The position numbers were made by a program, and so were the translations under genes. From assembly GCA_964007475.1 (NCBI GenBank), contig OZ023273.1, positions 138,729,308 through 138,793,307 of the forward strand: a stretch of DNA of 64,000 nucleotides. Reading direction: 5' to 3'. Below are positions 40,201-52,200 of this stretch, one piece after another. This stretch comes from Hybos culiciformis (Eukaryota > Arthropoda > Insecta > Diptera > Hybotidae). Within the stretch, counting starts at the first letter, position 1. Every line of letters begins with the position of its first letter. Under the pieces are notes generated by a model. It had not been told where the DNA came from and ran no database searches. It was given only the letters and a program-made list of their open reading frames with translations.

Positions 40201-43200
40201 ATTTAAAAAAATATACCGATAACGAATGCTTTTCGTTCTCTGGGATCTCATTGCGTAGCTTGAGTTTAGTCGAATAGTAAAAGGAAATTTTTTAAGGTTC
40301 TTCAATAAGAAAATTATCTATACTCACTTCTGTGTCATTCCACCACATATGCAATCTGTAATTGGCCAAAATAGTCTGGTGCTCGTTAACATGATCCAAG
40401 GCCAATTTGACACTTGGCATTACACCACGCCCTAAAGAAACAAAAAATTAAACATATAAGAAATGAAACTTTATACAGGAAAACTTCAAATGTTTTAATT
40501 TATCTAACCAAAAAGTATTTTTTGGAAATATATGCCTTACAATATTACTTCGGGCTTTTTATTATCCTACACATAAATATTAAACATTTTTTAAATTGTC
40601 TTCAGTTTTTATGAATATTAGTTGAGTTAAGACTATATGCGACATAGTACACTATAGTAGTAGTTTCATGCATCGTATCATATGCCAAACAAATAATTTA
40701 TAGTCGATATTACAAATAATTTTTTTATTTTATCATAATTTTGATCAAGAGACCAAAATTTATTTTAACTTTCTGAAAATATTAAAAAAAAACCAAAAAT
40801 GTTCTTCTTTTTTGCACTATTAAAAAATTCACCTTATTTCGCAAGAAAACCCGACTTGTAGGTAAATTAACTATGAAGGCAAAAAAAATTCTAGTTTTAA
40901 TTCGAGAATATTTATTTTTATTTAAATATCTATATATTATCGTTAATATATTATCAGGTAAAAAAAATGCATACTTATATAATTTTTATGTATATTTACT
41001 ATAAACAACCTATATTTAAAACTCTTCAATAGGAATTTCGTTAATTAAACTTAAAGTAAGGTAAATTACTCTATAATGGTTTTTTAGTTATGACAAATGT
41101 TTTTTTTTTTTTGTTATTTTCTTTACTCTCAGTCTCAATTTTTCATACCTGTTGCTGAATTCTCTACTCCATTTCCATATGGAAAAAAACCAGCTATGTA
41201 TACATCAGATCTTTTATAACAGTGTGTATTCGTAGAAAATAATAAAATAATAAATATTATAAATCCAAGATTTAAATATTTGAATTTTTCCATTTAATTC
41301 CTTGAATTGTTGTACCCTAAGAAAAAAAATTAAAAATTTAGCCATTATTGATTTTATGTTATGCCATTCAAGTTAAACTTCTGGAAATTTTTGTTAGTTT
41401 TTAATTATTTTGAGATTTTAAATAAATATTTACTACCATTATAATTAGAAGAGTGATTATTGGATCTTAGGAAATATGATTTTATATTAATTGGTAATTG
41501 GAAATTTTGGAATAATATAAATAAATGAATTTGAAGAAAAATTATAAATAAATGAATGGGAAGAAATATTTTTTTTCATTTTATTTACCGATTTACCTAC
41601 TATTTTCTAAATTTATTAGGCCAATGATACAAATAATGCAGGTATAGTTATTTTTCGTAGTTTGGGATTGTTTGACATAACAATACCAAAAGAAAAATCT
41701 TTTTCATTAAAGTGATATTATCCTTTTTTTCAACTTTAATGAGACTACTTATGAATTTCGAAACTTTAAAAAATAATATGGATTCTATTAGGAAAAATTT
41801 AATGCGTATTTCTACAAGTTTAGATGAAAAATTATACATGGAAAAGGATTTTTTTTTTGTACCAAAGTCCATGATATGAATTTTCCTATGTGTAAAAAAT
41901 TTGTAGAAGTTATAACTTTTTTTTATTAATCTTCTGTACTTACTATTTTTTTAAAAATTCCTTTTATTTTATATAAATAATTATCTTTATTTTGTTCATG
42001 AAAAATAATTTTTCTGAATAAAATTAATTTAATAATATTTTTCTAAAAGAAAATTTTATTTCTTACAATGACTACTCCTTATATGATTTTAAAAATTTCC
42101 AAAAAAGAAAAACTATATCCTTATTTTTTATCTATACAATCTTTTTTTTTTGAGAAATTGCGCGTTTTCCCTACATCGTGTGGCGCATGTTTATGCTCAG
42201 AATTCATACTTGATAAACCTTCAATGTAAACATAAACAAAAATCAGATGTTTTGTTCAGTTGCTATTTAGGAGTTCAACTCACGTGAATTCGGTAATGTT
42301 TACCTTTTCTACGCATTTATTTTTAAATAAGGTTTCTTAAAGTCAACAAAAATACTATATCTCATCCAGCATTATCAAGGTCAATCGAATATGTGGTATA
42401 GATTAATATTAAGACAATTTTCCGCCTCCTTCAGCACTTTTGATATTACAATTTTCTGTTTTTGAAGCATGCATAAATATTATATATTCTAAGAAAACGA
42501 AACACCATTTATTATAAAACTAAAACTATTAAGTATTACCTATATTTTTCACAATGACTTGATATTAATTAAATGTGAAGCTCTCATTAACAATCAATTT
42601 ACCTACTAAATAAACATTTAATTATAATCTAATAAAGGAAAGTAACTATTATTATTATACTATTATTCGGAAATCGTATAAAAACAGATTTTTAGTTCAA
42701 ACTTAATTATTATGTTTACAAGTAGTTTTATATTAGAATATGCGAAAAATGTTTCTTTTAGATATATATGTCAAAATCAAAACTACCTGAATTTAAAATT
42801 TGAAAAAAAAAAATAATACCTTCACCTTCAGTTTAAAAACAATGTAAATTAACATATTTTTATTTCGCGTAATTTTTAGAATGATATTATTCTTATTTTG
42901 TACCGCACTATATAAATTACAAGAATTTGTGCACAGAATAATTTCAATCAGATACTATCAATCATGCTTGATTTAAAAATCAGGAAATTACAAAAAATGC
43001 AATTTCAATCAAAAATATTTTCACTGATTTATTTTTCTCCAATAAATGGACTTTATATCATTTTTACAATCTACGTATTAATGACGGTATAATAATTATG
43101 TGTTTTATAATTTTTTTGGGATTAGAAACCAAAAAAAAAAAAATATTTCAATAATAAATTTTGTGCAATTATAATTTTTATTTTATTTGAGAAAATGCAA

Positions 43201-46200
43201 TTACAACTTTCAGTGCTTTAGCGACGTTCATCTTAGTTTAGTTGTTTTAAAAAAAATTTCTTAAAAAAAAAATTTATAAAATATGGCACCAAATATTGGA
43301 AAACCTCTTACACCTACCAAAACAAAACGTCCAGAAATCGTTATGCAGTTACGTAATTTAAACCGGACAATTCAAGAAACTGCACCAACTAGGAGACCCG
43401 ATTTTGCACCAGAACTACTGCAACCATTAAGAACACAGCGTCACGAAGCTGAACAACAAGTTCCACCGAATAGTTTGAACCTTGTGACACATAATTCGAA
43501 CAACATATTACCCGCTGTGAATAATGCACCATCAAATGTAAATAACTTAACACCAGCGGAGAACAGAATGTTAACAAACCGCAGAACAGGTTTAGCCAAT
43601 CAAGAATCTCCTCTTCGACGAGGACCTACATTTTGTTGTTTTAAATCAATATGGACATCAAATCTACAATGGTATGTACATCGACAAAGAAATGGCGTTA
43701 TAAAAGAAGAATTACAAGAAACACGTTGTACTATTTTGTCTAAAGTAACCGATAGCGGACCGGAAATTAATCCAATACTTTGGCTACAAACAATTAGAAT
43801 GGTATTAGTACCAAAAGAAGCTCTACTATGTGATTACGATGTAAAATATCTTAAGGATGCGAATAAAATTTATTTCGATCTTGATCGTAATGACAGTACC
43901 CGTCGATTGAAGCTAATGCTCGATCATGGTCATATCGGTTGTGTACTCCTGTCACGATTTAATTATGAAACTCGATTTGCAGTTTTAATACGTAACAAAG
44001 AAACTCGCTTATATTATGGCTGTATTCCAAAAAATCAAGAAGGTCTTGTTCAGTGGGTTTGTTCTGCTTTCAACATACCTTATAATAATCCCACTTACCC
44101 TAGGTCTAATGAAACAAGATCAATAGTAACCGGAACACGTTTATCTAATAATAATGAGGTGCAAAAGAATTTTGAAAAAGAAAAAAGGCAAAAATGAATA
44201 AAATTATTGTGAATTCAAAGATGTAATCGTAATGTATTAATATTTTAATGTGTGTTTTTTTTAAGTGCGAAAAAATTCTCAAAATGTCCTAGATAATAAA
44301 TAAGTACAAACTTAAAATTTGAATAGATACGCAATTTCAAAAATAAATAAATAAAAATATATATGTAACAGAGAACGAAATAATCATTAAAAAACCAATC
44401 AAACCGATTAAAGCAACACATACTTTTAAACTAAACAATTCAAATCAAACGAAGTATGAAAGCTTGAAATGTTTAAACGCTACAATTCATTTACTCGTAA
44501 GCTGATAAATTAATTCACACAAAACAAACAAAATAGTTGCAATGAAAAAGCTTTTAAACTTTTCGTATTATTGTAAGCTTTTGCTAAATTTATAAGCAGT
44601 GGTTGTGTTTATAAACATACATAACCGCTTACAATCATTTCAATAAAACTTTCAAAATGGAATGTTCTAAGGCCAATTTTTCAATTATATGTGAGAATTT
44701 AAAAAAAAATTTTTACACATTTAGCGACAAAAGAAAGTCTAGGTCCGAAGTGTGGGAAAAATTTAAAGAGGTGAAGGACGAAAATGGAAATATTTTAAAC
44801 AATATAATCGCGTGCAATGAGTGTTACTATGTAACATTATATAAAAATGTAACATCCAATTTAGTTCGGCACGCCTGTGTAAAAAAAATGAAACCTGGTC
44901 CAGAAAATAAAATTAAAATTGATTCTGAAGATAAAAAGGTAAGTTGAGCGATTAATTCTTCTTTTTAAACCCTAATATAAATAAATTATTAAACATGTGG
45001 ACATGGTATTCGACATATTATCCCTAAATTTTTTACAGATTTGTGGCTTTGTCGACTAATTTCAGATTCTCTAAAATACAGTAACGTCGATAAATCGTTT
45101 TTATTCTTAAAAAATTATAATTTAAAAGCATAGTTTATCCAAAATCTATAAAATAAAGTCTTCTCTCTTACAGTTTCTAACCCAAAAATGTCTGAATTTT
45201 TGCGTCACCGATATGCGACCTTATTCCGTTGTAGAAGGCAATGGTTTTCTTAGTTTAATTCAAGAAACTGTGAGAATTGGGTCAAAGTATGGAGAACATG
45301 TTGATTTAGAATATATGATACCTTCAGCAAAAACAATTAGTAATAATATTAGAATCAGTTTCGAAACTTTAACACCACTTATAACTAATGAATTAAGTAA
45401 AGTAGATTGCTTGTCTGCAACAACTGACTTATGGACGGAGGATTACACAAAGAAATCTTATCTTGCCTTAACTGTACATTATATTTTCGACGATAAATTA
45501 TTTGAAAGAACATTAGCTGTAAAAAACTTTGAAGGCAGACATACTCATGACCAGATATTTAAAAAAATCAATGATATTTTTCTGAAATACGAAATCATGG
45601 ACTTAACCAACATAATTTTTGTTACTGATCGTGGTTCTAATATAATAAAAGCATTAGAGAACCAAACAAGATTGAGTTGTTTTGATCACATTCTGAATAA
45701 CATCCTACAAAATTCTTTCGAAAAATTCGAGTCAGTGAAAATTTTTATAGAGAGCTGCAAGAAACTTGTTAAATTTTCTAAAAAATCTAATGGAATTTTA
45801 TCTAATCTGAAAACATCTCTTAAATCTGCTTGTGCTGTGAGATGGAATTCTACTTTTCAAATGTGTCAATCAATTAAAGAAAATTTTCCACAAATCGAAG
45901 AAATTTTAACCGAAAAGCATGAAACAATTCGTTTGAAAAATATTAATATTCATTTTTTATCAGAAATAACAGATTTTTTGGCTCATTATAAAGAAGCTTC
46001 TTTGGCCTTGCAAAAAACCAAAGAACCAACATTATACCTAGTAATCCCTCTCATTAAATCTTTGATTAAAAAATGCACTATGACATCGAATGACAGTGAA
46101 GATATTAAATTATTAAAGGAAAATATTTTGCGTAATTTGAATGAAATTTACAATAATTATATTAGTATATATCACAAAACAGCAACTTTTTTGTATCCAA

Positions 46201-49200
46201 AGTGTCGGCAAATGAACATTTTCTCCGAAGACGAAAAAGAAGAAATATACGACTTTATTAAGAATAAAATTCCGGAAGAAAATATTTTGGAACTTGAACA
46301 TTCTAGTCAAGAAATTGGAGTCGAAGACATTTTTTCGGATTTTTCAGTCAATAGGGAAAGTTCTATAACACAAAAAAGCCTTGACGATGAGATTCGAGAA
46401 TATATAAGTGAAAAAGTTGAAAGTAAAATTGATATTTTGGATTGGTGGAAAAATAAAAAAGACAAGTTTAAGTACTTATATAAAGCTCATCTATTATTTA
46501 ACTGCATCCCGGCTTCATCAGCTTCAAGCGAGAGATGTTTCTCCCTGGCTGGCAATATTGTTTCTGAAAAAAGAACAAGATTACATGCAGAAGCAGTAAA
46601 TAATTTAATAGTTCTGCGATCCAATCAGGATCTTCAAGAATAAAAAAAATTTGAAATAGATTTCATAAAATAAACTAAAATTGCGTTTTTTTTTGCCTAA
46701 TTCACCTTCACTTTGTGTACTGAAAACCAATTTGACCCCATATATTTTTTCATTAAATTTTCGAAAGATATTTTTTAAATTTTAATAAAAAAATAATATT
46801 AATAGTAAATATAATATAGTTCGTTTTTAATAAAAATATTTTATGTCTAATGTTAAATTTTTAATAATGATCTAAAAAGCTTAAGAACTAGAGACTAGAG
46901 TATTCTAATTAAAGACGTTCGCTTTCACAAAGATGTGCCATAGAATTCATAATAATATTAAAATTACTTATAAACACCAGAACTGTTTATAAACAGCATT
47001 ACTGTTTATAAGTAGAATATTCAAAGCTAAATTAATTCCTATTCATAAGGCAAAAGCTTTTTGAAACTTTCAAACAAATCAAACAAGCTCCCGGATGAAA
47101 TCATACAATTATAAACAAGTCGATTAAAGCACACTGCTAAGTTTTAAACAATTTAAACATGATTATTTCGTTGTCTGATATGTAATATAATATGTGTGCC
47201 GCCAAAATACAATGTTTATTATTCTAAAATGGATATACAATTTTAGGATCCTATATATATTTTATAGACTTTTAAGAATATACCTAAGTTAATTTTGTAA
47301 TGCGAATAAAAAATTTTAATGTTTTTTCTAATAAATAAATCTATTATAAAATATTTTTAAATAATTTTTATTTAAGTTTTAAGATATTTTTTTTAGTGCA
47401 AAAAATTCTTTCTACCCTCGGACAGTCAGAAAAACGATTTGCGACGTTATTTGTGTCACATTATGTATAGTCAATTTTGACTCGCATCTAAAAAGCAACT
47501 ACAATTTTTTAATTGAATTATATGAATTTATTGAATTTCTTCTTAAAAAAATTCTTTTAAACTTTATTAATTTGGAAAACAAAGAAACAAAAATATTATC
47601 TATGTCAGCATTAATTATTGTTCCTCGATTAGTTTTACGGCCACACTAAATATTACACGGTTGCTAAATATTGCAGCTGCACTTTGTACATTTATTTTTT
47701 AACATTATGGTGTATATTGTAGATGTTTGTAGATGAAACAATGAAATGAATAAAAATTTCCTATAAAATTTATTAGAATATTTAAAGCAAAAAATAAATA
47801 ATTTAGTTTAATATTTTTAGGAAATATGCATATAATGTTATGTATTCCACTTAAATTTCAATTTTTCATGATTAGTTTCATTGAAATGTTTTATTACACA
47901 AAAAATCATAAAAAAAAAACCATTTAAATAGTTAGTTTTTGAAAATGTACAAAATCTAAAATTTAGAATGATATCATTTTTAAAATTTTCTTTAAAAAGA
48001 TTTTATTAAAAGAACTTTATATTTCTAAGTACCTGTATTTATATTTTTTATGCAAAAATTCAAAGTATATTTCCTTTTAAGTTTCGTTTAAAAAAAAAAC
48101 AAATAAAACAATTAGTGCAGCCGGCGCGACCTGTAAAATTGCATAATCGCGATAAATAAGACTCAATAACTTGCCATTCAGATATTTACTTATTGAAAAA
48201 AAAATTTATTGTAGATATACTCTTTTTCACCTTTTTACCAATTATTTTCATTAAATTTTCCCTTTTAATTTCTTCATATGGAACTTCAGGCTTATCACTT
48301 ATGTGGTAAATTTAAAAATCTCTAATAATCATTCAAAATTGTAATTTTGAAGTCCCTTACTGGAAACAAGTATTTATATACAATGTATATAATAATAATA
48401 ATTAATTAAGTATTCAAAATAATGTACATGATGTATAAGTTTTTAATTTAAAATGTAAACTATAAATATTACATGAAATGGATTTAATTTGTTTTTTTTT
48501 AAATTTACGTTAATAAAAATGCGCTACATTATTCAACTTTGTTTTGTTTTATATCACCCAAATACAATTCAAAGTTTTTTTCAACAACATTATCTGGGAA
48601 CTGAGGTTAAAGTTATTTATTCCATTTAAATGTCCAGTACTATAAATATTCAAAAGACTTTTACTTTATATTTCTTTGAAGGGCGATCGTAGGAGTATAA
48701 GTCAATTTTTTACAAAAACGAAATATATACATTATTTAATAATGTATATATTTCGATTTTGTAAAACGCCCTTCAAAGAAATAATGCATATATTTCGTTT
48801 TTGTAAAAAATTGACTTATACTCCTATGATCACCCTTCAGAGATTTAAGCTCAAATAAAATATCAAGCGGAGTGGCGCTAATTCAGATTTAATTTTTTTT
48901 TGCGTAAAAGTTGGTTTCACAATTTTATAGAAAAATACTTTCCACATACTACCTAGTAAGTATACGAGCCATCCAGTCTAAGTCAATTTGTTATGTATGA
49001 AAAAGGTTAACATTATATATGTGTAGTAAATAATTCTAAGTAAAAGTGCGTTTAATAAAATTTGACTGCGGGTGTGGTCATCATTAATTCGATTCAGTGA
49101 TTTGTGACTACTTGTACACATTATGATATGATTGATCTCGTCATCACTTCATTACAAAAAAAATAAATTTTATTTGTGTGTAGGTAGGTATATTTTTCTT

Positions 49201-52200
49201 TAATTACAAATTCGTCAAATTTATTGCCACAATTTGTACAACACGTTTGAAATCAGTCGGGTGAGTGAAATAATATCAGCATAGAATATTTTTCATGATA
49301 AATATAATTTTACTTTCTATGGAATCATTAAAATTATATTAATCGTATCTAAATGACATGTAAAAATATTACACAATATTTTTAATCTGTTCTTGACAAT
49401 GAAAACGAGAATACTTTACATAAATTTAACGAAAGTTTATTTTAACAAAAGAAAATATGAAATTTAGAAAATTTATTTTTTATTTAAAAAAAATAGGTAA
49501 TCTTTTTTTTTTTAAATTTTAACAACTTTTTTCATTAAAAAGTTTTTTTCTTTTTTAGAAAACCATGATAGGTTAAAAAATTAATCAATTAAAAAGTTTC
49601 AAGAATTCTTGTATTGATCGAACGCAATGTATTATTATAATGTGGAATAATATGTATAATTTGGGGAAATATAAGTATTTAATTGAAGACCTTATTTTTT
49701 GTCCTTCCTTTCATTTTAAGATAAATAATTTATGAATAATAAAATTTTTCGATTATTTTTTGTTTAAATATTAAAATTTGTTAATTTTTTTTTTATTAAA
49801 ATTTTTATCTACAAAATAATATTTTATTATTGTCAACAAAAATTAACAAATAATCAAAACAGTATCAAATGAATCAAAAAACTTTTCAAAGTTAAATAAT
49901 TAATACCAAACGAAATCATAAAACTTAAAATGAATAATTAAAACTCACGTCAAATAAGTAGTTACACTTGAAATATTAATTTTAAATTTTTTTAAACTCA
50001 ACTTCTGTTGATGATTTAATAACTTGGAATGAATTTCACTGATCACAACATAACGTATTTATATTAATGTTAAAGTGAACTTTTTGTTATATAATTGTAA
50101 TCAAAATTCAAAAAATATTGACGCAGTTTCGAAGTGATCTTTAATACCGGAATCATCGTGTCGGTCGTAGATAAGTTCTTTAAAAGTAAATTTATTATCA
50201 AACTTTTACACTACAAACTTACCACATCTTTCTTTCGTAAGTTTAATAATAATATTTTACTCTATAATTATGTCATTATATAGAGAAATATTGTCCAATC
50301 ATTTAATTTTAAATATGAATTAACTAATTTTAAAAACTATTAAGTTTTCTTATTGATTAACTTTATTATATATGTTTAACCATTTAGTTAACTAATCAAT
50401 TAATACACTCATCTATTAACTGAATATAATAATAATACTTCGATGAATAAGTTAATTTTCATATTGAAAGTATATTTTAAATAAATAAGGATTAATCAAT
50501 TGTTCTTCATAAAAATCAATAAAAATCGTTTGTTCAAGTGCATTCAAATAACTTTAGAGAATATTCTATTGTCCTAGATTAATATTAAAAAAAAAGTATT
50601 TATTTTTAGGAAAAATTTTCAAGAATCCTTGAAAATATATCTACTAAAAAAATAATGAATAACTCATAAGAACTATATATACACATAAGCTTATAGAAGT
50701 TCCTGTTTATTAAAAATTAACTACTTGTTCTTTTTTTTGAAAAACGCGATAAATGTAGGTACTCATTATTATTAAATATTTTTATAAAAATTGTATTATA
50801 TTTGAAAATATATATAAAAAAAAGAATTTAATAAATATTAAGCTTTAAAATTTTATAAATTTGCCTTATCTAAAGGAAATAAAGCTTCTACTAAGGAAAT
50901 AGAAAAAAAAAATAACATGATGAAATTTAGAGCACTTGTTTTCAACTTATCAACTTTGTTCTATATTTAAATCAAAGAAATAAAATAATATATTATTTAT
51001 TGTATCATACGTTTGTATATTTAAATATTATACGTATATTAATTTTTTTTTTTTTTTTGATAATTAAAATTTCTTACTTATTTATGAGCATGAATTTGAA
51101 AAATATTTTAAGCATATTATAATATATTTAAAATGATAAAAAAAATTAATTATTTTTGCAAATAAGTAGTTTTTATGACTCAAATTTAGAGAAAAGAGTT
51201 TTTTTTTTCATGGACATATAGAATTTTATGGTTTCATTCTAAATTAAAACTTTTATTCTATTACAGAAACTATATAATTTAAATTTTAAATCAATAAAAT
51301 GATAATAAAGATTTGGAGCTGGTATAACTGGAATGTTATATAATTTTCCCCTGGTTCAGCCACCTTCTTACATAATATACCTACGGTTATAGTAAAAGTG
51401 AGCTGAATATTTTATTCACAGATAGCGCTCGAACTATTGATTTAAAATTTTAATACAATACCTATAGATTTAATTAAAGTTCATTTAATTTTCGAGTATT
51501 TTTCATAAATAACTTTCAAACTTTATAAAAAAAATTATAAAATTTAGGCACAAAAAATTTTATTAATATTTTTTTTTTCACATTTGACCATTGAGTATTT
51601 ATTTCGATGATTAATAATGTTTGTTTATCATGTTAAACAACCTTTATTGAAAAAAAATCGATTTAGTTCATCGAATTTTGCGATGAAATATTCCATCTTC
51701 GTTCTCAAATCTTGATTTGTCTCAATAACAAATAGTGAAAGAAAGGTATGACGTATTACTGCGAACATTAATATAAATACCCCCATCAATAACATCAATA
51801 TTGAAATACTCTAAAAAATTATGATTATTTAATTTTTTTTTTATTTTTTCAAATGCTATTAAAATCTGTGCAAATAAAATTTATTGCATTTTATTAATAA
51901 AAGTGACAATAAATTTATTTTATTTATTTTTTGAAATTAAATTGCATTTTAAAATGAATATAAATATAATTTAAAAATCATAATAATACAATGCGTACAA
52001 TGCTTATTAAAGAAATTAAAAAAAAAAAGAAGTATAAGTAATAATAATAAAAACCAAAAGACATAGAAACCTATATAAGCATCAACGTAAAACTGACAGT
52101 TTTAAAATATAAACACTATTAATATAAAGAAGAAGATATGCAATTTCAGGCGATAAAATAAAATTATTAACTTTAGAAATAATGCAAAAAGTGACATCAG

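Larger units (their letters stand above)
44369..47177 (+). mobile_element. Complete hAT transposon (Hermes/hobo-like)
   Basis: A 2.8 kb DNA transposon. The left end is CAGAGAACGAAATAATCAT (44369-44387); the right end (47159-47177) is its reverse complement with one mismatch. An exact 8-bp duplication, ATATGTAA, lies directly outside both ends, which is diagnostic of hAT integration. The CAGAGAAC start matches the Hermes/hobo group. It carries an intact transposase with one short intron. Both subterminal regions contain the perfect palindrome TGTTTATAAACA (44606-44617; within CTGTTTATAAACAG at 46983-46996), and CGATTAAAGCA lies near both ends (44405, 47121). These may be transposase binding sites. 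The perfect duplication and open frame suggest a young, possibly autonomous copy. Confidence 0.95.

Noticed and set aside
48676..48858. 60-codon frame on the plus strand
   Set aside because: It is produced by the inverted arms of the fold-back repeat (the FRFCK text appears twice), so it is not a gene.
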